From NCBI RefSeq assembly GCF_000799735.1, contig NZ_JUHH01000001.1:1116001-1180000 (forward strand): a stretch of 64,000 nt of DNA, in the 5' to 3' direction. The stretch's first letter is position 1; every line of letters starts with the position of its first letter. Below are positions 28,821 to 37,514 of this stretch, one piece after another. The translations under genes were made by a program, and so were the position numbers. Source of the stretch: Methylotenera sp. G11. GTDB lineage: Bacteria; Pseudomonadota; Gammaproteobacteria; Burkholderiales; Methylophilaceae. The notes under the pieces are model-generated. The model was not told the origin of the DNA. It did no database searches and worked only from the letters and a program-made list of their open reading frames with translations.

Positions 28821-30174
28821 TCAAACTTCGATTGCAGATTGATTTTGCATAACTTCATTTATTCTGGCCTGCACTACAACCAGTTGTTGCTGATCCAAAC
28901 CTAAATCATGCAGATTTAGCAGGTCTGAGCTTAGCTGCGGGACTCCCTCCTGATTTGATACACTACTGCCATGAGAATCATTGATGCTGGGCATATCATT
29001 GATAGACACGCTTTCACCTCCATTACTTTGCTTTAATACAGCTATTTGATTGGATGAATTTATCTGCTCAACATCATTCATCACCCTATCAGAACGGCCA
29101 TCCGGAGCTGGCTGCTTACCCTTGAAATTAATTAAACAATGCGGGCCAGAGTCTATAATGTCAAAATCCCCAACCATGTATTGATACCCACGTTTTTCAA
29201 GAAACTTCTCAATTTGCTCATTGTAGCTGGCAGAGAATACGTTGCCATTCACCGTAACCAAATTGGTATCGGTATGAGGCGTACCGGTCGCCTTTAGCCC
29301 GCCTTTCTATTATTTCTGCCACTTCCGGTGTCGTGGCAGAAGGAATCAGAATCACCCCCCCGTCGGGCAATACCGACATGAATGTATCTAAATGATAATA
29401 ATCGTCTGGCATCTCGTTTCCATGGAATCCTGTTTTTGGAACAACAATAAGATTCATGTTTAGTTCTTTTGCCAAATTAGTTGCTGCCTTCTCTTGCTCG
29501 CAAAGAATTGGAAATTCTGGATGACTTGAATGTGGAAGATCCACATAAACTCCAACATAAACGGTATTTGATTTAGGGTCTTGGAGTACATCTCCTCCTT
29601 CAAGAAACCCATCTGTCACTACAGAAAAAATTCCTTGTTTTGTAAAATCTTTCTTCATTGCTTCTTGAACGCCAGATGAGCGTACCTCAACCTCAGTTTT
29701 CATGTCGCCTTGGGGATAAATTTGCGCACCATTAGGCGTCGCGACATAACGGTCTCTTGGCCATATCGTGCCGTGCAGACCACTAGTGCCATCACCCACA
29801 ACTGTCACATGCGCACCGGAAGCTTGCAATTGCGCATTAAGTGTATACCACCTCAGTTGATCACCAATCGCATATCCATTGGACTCGCCCATTACTACTT
29901 CAGGATGGCTGGTTTGCTGTGTTGTCTCTTTAATCCGTTCAATAATGGCATTTTGCTCGGCAATATACTCTGTTATTTTTTTCGACAGTTCCCCAAAATG
30001 CTGTTGAGGATTGATGGTTTTACCATCTAGCTGTCCAGTTTCCGCCAATACAAGATGCCCGTTTTTACTGTCTATGCTTATCCAACTGGCAATCGCTGAA
30101 CTCCCTGAATACTCATACATCAACTTAGTAATTTCATTCAACTTGGATTGAGAACCCATCTCTTCTACAGCCAT
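28821..30174 (-). pseudogene. Guanidino-modifying enzyme (deiminase/amidinotransferase fold), split by a frameshift
   Basis: Two overlapping reading frames together make one protein. The first, from ATG 30174 (GAGG site upstream; the frame is open to a GTG at 30186), carries WPRDRYV, GFLEGGDVL and YYHLDTFMSVLPDGGVILIP. These are the substrate-binding, acidic and H-x-D motifs of the arginine deiminase/dimethylargininase/amidinotransferase superfamily. The second frame (28821-29261) has no good start and carries SGPHCLINF, which looks like the missing catalytic-Cys strand, then an 80-residue polar tail. A one-base difference near 29298-29304 (AGGCGGGCTAAAG) would join them as ...ERR-LKATGTPHTDTN.... 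So this is a recent frameshift, a sequencing error or a programmed shift. The substrate is unknown. It is the last gene of the sigma-54-linked unit. Confidence 0.65.
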
Positions 30175-30428
30175 AACGCGCCTCACTATTTACTGGTAAG
30201 TAAAAAATATTACATGGGAAATATTACCATATAATATTGGTTAGCTATAAATGAGATAGTTACGCAGAATCATTCGTCTGGCCGATACCAAAATTAGACT
30301 ATTATCCGCCATGCCAGTTGGAGCTAAAATCTACCCCCTCGCATCATTGCAAGGTGCGAGCCCGTGGCAATCCAGCACGATGGAAACTATATCGGGTGAA
30401 TAAGGCGCAATAACCTTAGCATTGCCAT

Positions 30429-31001
30429 TTACTTCACTAAACTATGATCTTCACAAACCATAGCCATGCCGCTTTTTTCTCTGGCGTCTATTTCCCGCTT
30501 AAAACTGCCATCAGCCAGTTGTGAGGCTAACTTTGCTTTCACCCATGAAAGCTCCAGTTCAGACTGTGAATTGATGCCTTGGCTAGTATGATCGGCGTGC
30601 TGGTGATAATTATTGAAATTATTGTAATAAACAACTTCTTTGACATAATTTAGCACTTGAATTGCCTTGCTACCGGTAGCTTGATCTACCATTTTCAATG
30701 CCTCGTCAAAAGCTTTATTCGCGCTTGACCGTGCATCCAACATTAAATTTTTCTTGGCGTTTATAGTATCTGCCATCTTTATACTACCAGCTTCTTTTAA
30801 TGCATCAGTATTCACGTAAAAGATTGTCTCTTTTTTTAACATAAACTTGGTGTCATCTTCAGCTGGTGTGCCTTCCAAACAGCCGCCCACTAACTGCCTC
30901 TTACCTGCATCCAATACATCACTAATCTTAGCTTCAAGCCCTGCTTGAACTTCACCTAAAATAATAGTACCTGGCCCTATGATTTTCTCTTCATTATCCA
31001 T
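30429..31001 (-). CDS. Unrecognised 190-residue protein of the NifA-linked accessory operon
   Basis: I do not recognise this protein. It has no signal peptide or membrane helix and is mostly helical and polar in the middle (NAKKNLMLDARSSANKAFDEALKMVD). The N-terminus looks beta-rich (IIGPGTIILGEVQAGLEAKI), and a His/Asn-rich stretch occurs near residue 130. The start ATG at 31001 has a good AGAGGGG ribosome binding site 7 nt upstream. It follows the 662-residue gene by 68 nt on the same strand without an obvious terminator, so it is probably cotranscribed. It lies in a lower-GC stretch than the flanking housekeeping genes. Confidence 0.6.
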   Translation of the reverse strand: MDNEEKIIGPGTIILGEVQAGLEAKISDVLDAGKRQLVGGCLEGTPAEDDTKFMLKKETIFYVNTDALKEAGSIKMADTINAKKNLMLDARSSANKAFDEALKMVDQATGSKAIQVLNYVKEVVYYNNFNNYHQHADHTSQGINSQSELELSWVKAKLASQLADGSFKREIDAREKSGMAMVCEDHSLVK

Positions 31002-31069
31002 CGTGTTACCCCTCTATTAATTTGTATCACTTGATCTAAATTCTTAATCAATTACAAACACATTACTTT

Positions 31070-33058
31070 TCAATTAAGCGACAGTTCCTGACGAGGCGTG
31101 ACTTGCATATCATTTTTAGTGGCATTTCGTGCTTCATAATTTGCAACCACGCCTTGCAACTCGTTTGCACCCAGGGCTTTAGATAAATTATTTATCGCGA
31201 TGTCCAGGGCGCGGTCATCACTTGCATCGATTACGCCATCTTTAGTCACATGTCGATAAAGTTGCGAGAAACTATCCACCGCTGCTTTTAACGCCACAGG
31301 TTTATGTTCTGGCATATTAATGTTAACGTCACCAGTTTCTCGAATATAGGCGGCTGTCTTGACAAACTCCTCTTGAGGCGTGAGAGATACTGGCATGCCT
31401 AGAGCTTTTTGCACTGCATTAAGTTTTTCATTCGCCGCTACCGCAACATTTTTAACCGCTTCAATACCTGAGACACCGAAAGCTTCAACAAAACCCGGCG
31501 CCACATCAGTAGGTTTACCCGTTACAAATGCAACCAGTCTTTGCGCATACCGGTTAACCTCGCCAACTGGCGTCCAATCCAGCAATCGTGCAACAGCTTC
31601 ATTGGGCTTATCTTCTTGCTGCGCCTTTACGAAACTTACTATTGGAGCAATATCCGTTGCGGTATTCCCAGCCACTTTCATAAATACATGTGCTTTTTCT
31701 TCACTATCGCCATTAGTCGCGTAAGCACTTGCTGCACCAGAAGCTAATGCCAAACCAGAACCAATCAACAAACCAATTCCACCTTTACCAGCACCAGTTG
31801 CACGTGCGGACGCTGCTCTCGCCAGTTCCACATCTGTAATTGGAGTGCTGTATCCATTAAGATTAAGCTGCTGATTTGATATGCGCGTTACTGTTGGATT
31901 TGCCGCAGAAGCGTTAGCCATGCTTGTGCTTGCGGTTCTTTTTACATCGGCATCCGTGATTGGTGTGCTGTATGGTGTTAGATTTATTGGTTTATTAACA
32001 TTGTTGCCTGCGTTTGCATCTCGCATATCCAAAACATCCGGCATTTCATTCGCGGGGAAAAACTGTGTTGGGTAATCCACCTTTTTTTGTATGACAATGT
32101 TACGCGCATCCGCTGAACGTAAACCTTCAATGAACGGATGGCGGGATTTAGATAACTCTTCACGAGTTTTACCAGTAATATGATCAAGCGCTGATCTCTC
32201 GCCCTGCAATGAAACATCAGGAGCTGTCATTGCCCGAATATTTCCCTGTGCATATTTCTCAAGGTTTTCAGGTGTCCAGGCATTACCCTGATGTACCTGT
32301 TGCGCATCACCGACTGCTTGCAACATCTTGTTAAAATCAGCCACTGGAACCCGATGCTGAAACTTTTCAACGGTTGTTTGAATAATGTCATCCATTGACA
32401 ACGTGAGCCGAGCGCCACGACCATCAAACTCCACCAACTCATTGCTAGGCTTAAAGATAATAGTATTGCCACGCCCTTGTTCGAGGGCAAATCTTGAATT
32501 AGCAGAATAATGATCGACAATTAACGACTTCAAATTTTCTACATCAACATTGCCCACCAACCCACCACTGACGTTCACGTTAAAATCGTTCGCACTCAAC
32601 AGATAAATCTTGCCGGTAGCTCGTTCAGTGGCGGCCTGCATTGCCTCTATCAAATTCACTTTTGCGTCAATCAACTGCTCTGCTGTAAGCATTTGGCCAT
32701 CAACATGCACACCTAAATTCTTAGCGGTTTCAGCGGCAAGCTTCAGGTCTATATTGTTTTGAGGCTGATGATTGTACTTATCCAGCAATGACTGCGCCTC
32801 ACGATAAAGGTCTGGTTGATAAATTCGCAGGTAATGCTCCCCATGCCTATTGCCGGCCAAATCCTCTAAACTGAATTCGGCTACTAATCTATTCTCGTCC
32901 ATAGCAGCTTGGCGAAAACTATCGCTGGTATGAATAAAAACTGGCGATCTAACTTCACCTCTAGCGTATGGCGTTTGCAGTGTGTCTCTAGGTGTCGTCA
33001 TTAGTAAATTAGCGACGACTGCCGGATTGACACCGGTAGATGGTACGGTTGCACTCAT
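31070..33058 (-). CDS. Unrecognised 662-residue protein, first gene downstream of a sigma-54 promoter
   Basis: I do not recognise this protein. There is no signal peptide. It has a helical N-terminal half (about 1-330), then a tandem motif NLTPYSTPITDADVKRTAS / LNLNGYSTPITDVELARAAS (about residues 358-410). A glycine/alanine-rich hydrophobic helix follows (GGIGLLIGSGLALASGAASAYA, about 418-440), then a C-terminal helical part with an acidic DGVIDASDDRAL segment near residue 615. A single internal hydrophobic stretch in a large, signal-less protein recalls secreted effectors or toxins, but I found no known catalytic motif. The start ATG at 33058 has AAAGGAG 7 nt upstream. Divergent from the NifA-type regulator. 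Confidence 0.65.
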   Translation of the reverse strand: MSATVPSTGVNPAVVANLLMTTPRDTLQTPYARGEVRSPVFIHTSDSFRQAAMDENRLVAEFSLEDLAGNRHGEHYLRIYQPDLYREAQSLLDKYNHQPQNNIDLKLAAETAKNLGVHVDGQMLTAEQLIDAKVNLIEAMQAATERATGKIYLLSANDFNVNVSGGLVGNVDVENLKSLIVDHYSANSRFALEQGRGNTIIFKPSNELVEFDGRGARLTLSMDDIIQTTVEKFQHRVPVADFNKMLQAVGDAQQVHQGNAWTPENLEKYAQGNIRAMTAPDVSLQGERSALDHITGKTREELSKSRHPFIEGLRSADARNIVIQKKVDYPTQFFPANEMPDVLDMRDANAGNNVNKPINLTPYSTPITDADVKRTASTSMANASAANPTVTRISNQQLNLNGYSTPITDVELARAASARATGAGKGGIGLLIGSGLALASGAASAYATNGDSEEKAHVFMKVAGNTATDIAPIVSFVKAQQEDKPNEAVARLLDWTPVGEVNRYAQRLVAFVTGKPTDVAPGFVEAFGVSGIEAVKNVAVAANEKLNAVQKALGMPVSLTPQEEFVKTAAYIRETGDVNINMPEHKPVALKAAVDSFSQLYRHVTKDGVIDASDDRALDIAINNLSKALGANELQGVVANYEARNATKNDMQVTPRQELSLN

Positions 33059-33146
33059 GATGCATCTCCTTTAACAAATGATTTACGCAACCCACCTATA
33101 GATTATTTACTTACTTCTACCTAGAGCAGGGCGTTTAACCATCTAT

Positions 33147-33162
33147 TGCAATCGCCATGCCA
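33147..33162 (-). promoter_or_regulatory. Sigma-54 (-24/-12) promoter of the accessory operon
   Basis: Minus strand: TGGCAT-GGCGA-TTGCA, matching the TGGCAC-N5-TTGCA consensus with one mismatch and exact GG/GC spacing. It lies about 90 nt upstream of the 662-residue gene, leaving a leader of about 75-80 nt. Confidence 0.78.
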
Positions 33163-33230
33163 TTTTATATTTTTTATTGTAACCAATTGAAAAACAAGAT
33201 AATTAATTAAAATAGCAGCTATACAAAATA

Positions 33231-33246
33231 TGTAGGTTATGCAACA
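33231..33246 (-). promoter_or_regulatory. NifA-type upstream activator site 1
   Basis: TGT-AGGTTATGCA-ACA fits the TGT-N10-ACA NifA binding consensus and lies about 70 bp upstream of the -24 element. Confidence 0.6.
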
Positions 33247-33272
33247 ACCTTGTCTCAATCACTTCATTGTTA

Positions 33273-33288
33273 TGTAGGCTTTGTTACA
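33273..33288 (-). promoter_or_regulatory. NifA-type upstream activator site 2
   Basis: TGT-AGGCTTTGTT-ACA is a second TGT-N10-ACA match. It shares TGTAGG with site 1 and is centred 42 bp (about four helical turns) further upstream. Confidence 0.6.
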
Positions 33289-33436
33289 CACTTGCATTTT
33301 ATGCAATGATTAAAATGTGATTCTTGTTATTCATAGCCACCTTCGATGCTGCAATTTACATGATTGATCAAACCTCAAGCCGCGGCATATATATTGCTTA
33401 AATAAACCAATACAATTACTTGCAAGGTCAATCGAA

Positions 33437-35041
33437 ATGTTTTACCCATCGCCTGGTTTCAACCATATCGCGTTGATAACTATCTATGAAATAAGCAAGA
33501 TACTGAGTACTTCACTTGCGCTGGATAAAACCTTGAGGCAAACGCTTAATCTAATCGCCGCCCATTTAAATATGACTCGCGGCATGGTGTGCCTGATTCA
33601 GGCCTCCGGGCAATTGGCTACAGTTGCCTCTACCGGTTTAACTCGCGAAGAAATGCAACGTGGTGAATTCAAGATGGGCGAAGGCATTACCGGAAAAATA
33701 TTTCAGCATGCGATACCAGCAGTCATTCCCGACGTTGCTAATGAACCCTTGTTTCTGAACAAAACTGGTGCATTCAGGCAACTGGAAGGCAAATCTATCG
33801 CTTTTTTAGGCGTACCCATTAAAGTCGGCACAGAGTGCATTGGCGTACTCTCTTTTCAGTATGAAAAAGGAGAAGTTTGTAAGGAGTTTCAACCCAAACT
33901 TCAATTATTGATCATGGCTGCCAATCTAATAGGCCAGACTGTACGCCTTAATCAAAAAATCACGACCGAGCGGCATCAACTGATGCAGGAAAAATACCGC
34001 CTGCAAAAAGACCTTGCAAACAAATACAGCCTGGATGGTGTCATTGGTCAATCAAAACGCATGCAGGAAGTATTTACTGATGTACACATGGCAGCGCCCG
34101 GCAATAACACCATATTGCTGCGCGGGGAATCAGGTACCGGCAAGGAAGTAATTGCACGTTCAATTCATTTTCTATCTCCGCGTAAGAATAAGCCATTCAT
34201 CAAACTAAACTGCGCGGCACTTACCGAAAGTCTGCTGGAATCAGAATTGTTTGGGCATGAGAAAGGCGCGTTTACCGGAGCGCTGCATCACAGAAAAGGA
34301 CGTTTTGAACAAGCGCATGGCGGTACATTATTTCTGGATGAAATCGGTGATATATCCCCTGCTTTTCAAGTAAAACTACTGCGCGTGTTGCAGGAACGTG
34401 AATTTGAACGTGTAGGTGGCAATGATGCGATTAAGATAGATGTTCGCCTGATTTGTGCGACCAACCGCGATCTGGAGCAAGCGGTCAGTAGCGGTGGGTT
34501 TCGTTCAGACCTGTATTTTCGTATCAATGTAATTTCAATTTACCTGCCCCCACTCCGTGAGCGGCAAGAAGACATTCCGTTGCTGGTTGAAAATACACTG
34601 GCACGTTTCAATAAAGAAAATAACGTAAAAATTGAAATCACGCCTCAAGCACTACATATACTCATGAACTGTCAATGGCCTGGCAATGTACGCGAACTGG
34701 AAAACTGCGTGGCACGTTTTTGCACCTTATCCCATAGCAATCTAATTCAAGCTTCAGATATCCCATGCCAAGCCAACAATTGCCCGTCTTCAATACTTTG
34801 GAAACATCAGCCATATCCAATAACCACTGCGGCATTACATAGCACAGATCCTATACAACAGCACAGTATTACAAGCAATGAGGTACAAAACAGCCTGCCT
34901 GTAAACGAACGGCAGCGCATGATTAACGCAATGGAAAAAAGTGGCTGGGTTCAGGCAAAAGCGGCTCGCTCACTAAACCTGACACCTCGCCAAATGGGAT
35001 ACGCACTTAAAAAATACAAAATTGATATTAAAAAATTATAA
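33437..35041 (+). CDS. NifA-family sigma-54-dependent activator with redox cysteine motif
   Basis: Domains: GAF (about 20-165), AAA+ sigma-54 interaction domain (about 200-430) with Walker A GESGTGKE and GAFTGA loop, and a Fis-type HTH at the C-terminus (SGWVQAKAARSLNLTPRQMGYALKKY) that is typical of NifA. The interdomain region has C412-X11-C424-X19-C444-X4-C449, exactly the pattern of oxygen-sensitive NifA proteins. At 534 residues it has NifA length. No nif structural gene is nearby. The divergent gene has a sigma-54 promoter and two NifA-type sites, so this activator most likely drives that unknown operon. It could still be a true NifA whose nif genes lie elsewhere. Confidence 0.85.
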   Translation: MFYPSPGFNHIALITIYEISKILSTSLALDKTLRQTLNLIAAHLNMTRGMVCLIQASGQLATVASTGLTREEMQRGEFKMGEGITGKIFQHAIPAVIPDVANEPLFLNKTGAFRQLEGKSIAFLGVPIKVGTECIGVLSFQYEKGEVCKEFQPKLQLLIMAANLIGQTVRLNQKITTERHQLMQEKYRLQKDLANKYSLDGVIGQSKRMQEVFTDVHMAAPGNNTILLRGESGTGKEVIARSIHFLSPRKNKPFIKLNCAALTESLLESELFGHEKGAFTGALHHRKGRFEQAHGGTLFLDEIGDISPAFQVKLLRVLQEREFERVGGNDAIKIDVRLICATNRDLEQAVSSGGFRSDLYFRINVISIYLPPLRERQEDIPLLVENTLARFNKENNVKIEITPQALHILMNCQWPGNVRELENCVARFCTLSHSNLIQASDIPCQANNCPSSILWKHQPYPITTAALHSTDPIQQHSITSNEVQNSLPVNERQRMINAMEKSGWVQAKAARSLNLTPRQMGYALKKYKIDIKKL

Positions 35042-35072
35042 AATACATTAACGCATCAAGATTTTTACGATG

Positions 35073-35474
35073 CTAACCCACTAGTCCACCATCTTCTTTG
35101 GTAAAAATGCCTATGTCCGGATTCTCCAGGATTGTCAGCACCAGTTCAGACGGGCGGCATAATTTAGCGCCTTTGGCTGTAACGACAATCGGGCGGTTGA
35201 TCAACACAGGATGCTGCATCATGGCGTCGATCAAAGCGTTTTCAGTCAAACTCAAATCGTGCAACCCAAGTTCCTGGTAAGGCGCAGCTTTTTCACGCAG
35301 GATGTCGCGCGCCGTGCATCCCATCATCGAGATCAATTCCAGCAAGCGCTCACGGCTTGGCGGGGTTTTGAGGTATTCAATGACCTCCGGTTCGATACCG
35401 CTGGCACGTATCATGGCAAGCGTGTTGCGTGACGTGCCGCAGGCAGGGTTATGGTAGATCACGGTATTGCTCAT
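35073..35474 (-). CDS. arsC: Arsenate reductase (glutaredoxin-type ArsC)
   Basis: A 133-residue ArsC/Spx-fold reductase with the catalytic cysteine in YHNPACGTSRNTLAMI and the arginine motif in VLINRPIVVTAKGAKLCRPSE. It reduces arsenate to arsenite using glutaredoxin. The frame is open to 35507, but the ATG at 35474, with an AAAGGA ribosome binding site, gives the family start MSNTVIYHNP. It is convergent with the NifA-type gene (31 bp between stops), and no ars transporter or regulator is nearby. Confidence 0.88.
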   Translation of the reverse strand: MSNTVIYHNPACGTSRNTLAMIRASGIEPEVIEYLKTPPSRERLLELISMMGCTARDILREKAAPYQELGLHDLSLTENALIDAMMQHPVLINRPIVVTAKGAKLCRPSELVLTILENPDIGIFTKEDGGLVG

Positions 35475-35661
35475 AATTTTGTCCTTTTCTGATTGCTTGA
35501 ACAGCAAAATTCCGTACGGATTTTAACCTCAAAAAAACAACACAACTGCAAATAAGTTCAATTAATCAGCAATAATCACTCGCAGATTTAACCTTGGGCG
35601 GTTAAACTTACGAAAATTTTTATTTGCAATAAATCTGTAACAATTAGGGAGATTCCGCATC

Positions 35662-36318
35662 ATGGCGAATGCAACACTGGGCCGATTAATGGCAATGATT
35701 TCACCGCGCAATGACAATTACTTTGTGCTATTCAACAGTCTGGCAGACTGTGTCGTAAGAGGCTCAAAAGTATTAGCCATGATGTCAGCCGTAAAAGATC
35801 CTACAAAGTTCGATGAGCATTTTGCCGAACTCCGCAAGATCGAATCGGAAGCCGATGAATACACACGTGAGATCCTGCTCTCCCTGCACAAAACCTTCAT
35901 CACGCCGTTTGACCGCCGCGAGATCCGTGAACTGGCCATGGCGCTGGATGACATCATTGACTATATGGAAGACATTCCGCAAAGTGCGAAAATCTACGGT
36001 GAATCTGCATTTACGCCGGAAATGGTTGCGCTTAGCCAGATTCTGCTGCGCGCTTCAGAAAAAGTACGTGAAGCCGTGAGCATGCTGTCCGACATGAAAA
36101 ATTCCGAAAAAATCCTGCGCACCTGTGCCGAGATCAGCGGCATCGAAGGCGAAGCCGACCACGTAATGCGCGCCGGCATGCACCGCCTGTTTGCTGAGGA
36201 ATCTGACGCACGCACCTTGATCCGCTCAAAAGAGCTTTACGATATTTTCGAAGAGGCTGTCGACAGCTGTGAAGACGTTGCAGACGTCATTCACGGTGTA
36301 GTGTTAGAGCGTATTTAA
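35662..36318 (+). CDS. DUF47/PhoU-like protein paired with the Pit transporter
   Basis: A 218-residue, all-helical protein of the TIGR00153/DUF47 family. Conserved acidic and basic segments include IESEADEYTREILLSLHKTFITPFDRREIRELA, which likely bind metal clusters as in PhoU. Such proteins regulate or accompany Pit-type phosphate transporters. It lies 9 nt before the transporter gene and has a GGGAG ribosome binding site, so the two form an operon. Confidence 0.9.
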   Translation: MANATLGRLMAMISPRNDNYFVLFNSLADCVVRGSKVLAMMSAVKDPTKFDEHFAELRKIESEADEYTREILLSLHKTFITPFDRREIRELAMALDDIIDYMEDIPQSAKIYGESAFTPEMVALSQILLRASEKVREAVSMLSDMKNSEKILRTCAEISGIEGEADHVMRAGMHRLFAEESDARTLIRSKELYDIFEEAVDSCEDVADVIHGVVLERI

Positions 36319-36327
36319 GGGGTAATC

Positions 36328-37329
36328 ATGGATCACGCTATTCTAATTATGGCGTTGCTTGTCATCGTCGCCCTCATATTCGATTTTATGAACGGCTTTC
36401 ACGATGCAGCCAACTCTATTGCGCTGATGGTTTCAACGCGCCTGCTTACCCCGCAAGCCGCGGTGGCATGGGCCGCTTTTTTTAACTTCATTGCGTTTTT
36501 ATTCTTTGGCCTGCATGTCGCCGACACCGTTGGCAAAGGCATTATCGACCCAGACATTGTTAACAACGCCGTGATATTCGGCGCACTCAGCGGCGCCATT
36601 GCCTGGAACGTGATCACCTGGTGGTTCGGTATTCCGTCATCCTCATCCCACGCCCTTATCGGCGGCTTGCTTGGCGCAGGTGTCGCACATGCGGGCACCA
36701 AAGGCATTATCATCGGCAGCAAACTGATCACCACCGGGGTCGCGATCGTACTCTCCCCTTTATTCGGCATGCTGCTGGCGATGATACTGTCCGTCATCGT
36801 GCTGTGGCTATTTCAAAGATCATCACCTTATAAAACCGAGAACCGGTTTAATAAAATGCAGTTTATTTCGTCCTCTCTGTTCAGCCTGGGCCATGGCGCC
36901 AACGATGCGCAGAAAACCATGGGTATCATTACCGTGCTGCTGTTTGCCAACGGCTACCTGCAAGGTGATTTCCATGTACCGTTCTGGGTTGTCATTTCAT
37001 GCCAGCTGGCGATGGGCCTGGGTACGCTGATGGGTGGCTGGCGCATTGTGCGTACCATGGGCATGGGCATTACCAAAGTGCGTCCGACCGGTGCATTCTG
37101 TGCCCAGACTTCAGGTTCGATTGCGTTATTCCTGGCAACTTCGCTTGGCATCCCGGTATCAACCACGCACACGATCACTGGCGCAATTGTTGGTGTGGGC
37201 GTATCGCGCCGCGCTTCCGCAGTGCGCTGGGGCCTGGCTTCACGCATTGTATGGGCGTGGGTGCTGACGATTCCATGTGCAGGCCTGATAGCAGCGATGT
37301 CTTACCATCTGGGACGTACTTTCCTGTAA
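36328..37329 (+). CDS. pit: Low-affinity inorganic phosphate transporter, PiT/PHO4 family
   Basis: A 333-residue inner-membrane transporter with about ten membrane segments and the two family signature repeats: DFMNGFHDAANSIALMVSTRLL near the N-terminus and LGHGANDAQKTMGIITVLL near residue 190. It moves metal-phosphate with protons. It is coupled to the DUF47 gene upstream. A strong terminator follows at 37393. Confidence 0.93.
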   Translation: MDHAILIMALLVIVALIFDFMNGFHDAANSIALMVSTRLLTPQAAVAWAAFFNFIAFLFFGLHVADTVGKGIIDPDIVNNAVIFGALSGAIAWNVITWWFGIPSSSSHALIGGLLGAGVAHAGTKGIIIGSKLITTGVAIVLSPLFGMLLAMILSVIVLWLFQRSSPYKTENRFNKMQFISSSLFSLGHGANDAQKTMGIITVLLFANGYLQGDFHVPFWVVISCQLAMGLGTLMGGWRIVRTMGMGITKVRPTGAFCAQTSGSIALFLATSLGIPVSTTHTITGAIVGVGVSRRASAVRWGLASRIVWAWVLTIPCAGLIAAMSYHLGRTFL

Positions 37330-37392
37330 ATCACACCCGGCGCAGACCGGCCTGACTCGAGTCGGGTCCTGGTTTTTAAAGCCGATCCAGAC

Positions 37393-37423
37393 AGGGGCTC
37401 TTCATGAGCCCCTTTATTTTTTT
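37393..37423 (+). terminator. Intrinsic terminator after the pit gene
   Basis: AGGGGCTC-TTCAT-GAGCCCCT, followed by TTATTTTTTT. A perfect 8-bp stem with a long T-tract separates the pit operon from pstS. Confidence 0.92.
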
Positions 37424-37435
37424 CTAATTCAGAAT

Positions 37436-37453
37436 TTGTCATCAATTTGTCAT
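37436..37453 (+). promoter_or_regulatory. Pho box upstream of pstS
   Basis: TTGTCAT-CAAT-TTGTCAT, two identical 7-nt half-sites separated by 4 nt, lie 62-79 nt upstream of pstS. This is the PhoB layout, so starvation control of the pst operon is expected. Confidence 0.82.
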
Positions 37454-37514
37454 ATTCCATTCATAAAATGGCATTCAGTTTTATAACGTACTGAATATCA
37501 ACAAGGAGCATGGA

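Larger units (their letters stand above)
33059..33436. other. 378-bp divergent regulatory region of the NifA-type activator and accessory operon
   Basis: A very AT-rich region between two divergent genes. It holds a minus-strand -24/-12 promoter (33147-33162) and two TGT-N10-ACA sites (33231-33246, 33273-33288) in the correct order and spacing for activation of the minus-strand operon. The AT-rich stretch between them (33181-33230) could bind a bending protein such as IHF. I see no clear sigma-70 promoter for the activator gene itself. Confidence 0.7.

Noticed and set aside
30187-30428. A second sigma-54 promoter before the split guanidino-modifying enzyme
   Set aside because: No TGGCA-N-TTGC match on the minus strand; only a short hairpin (CTCGCA/TGCGAG) near 30338-30360.
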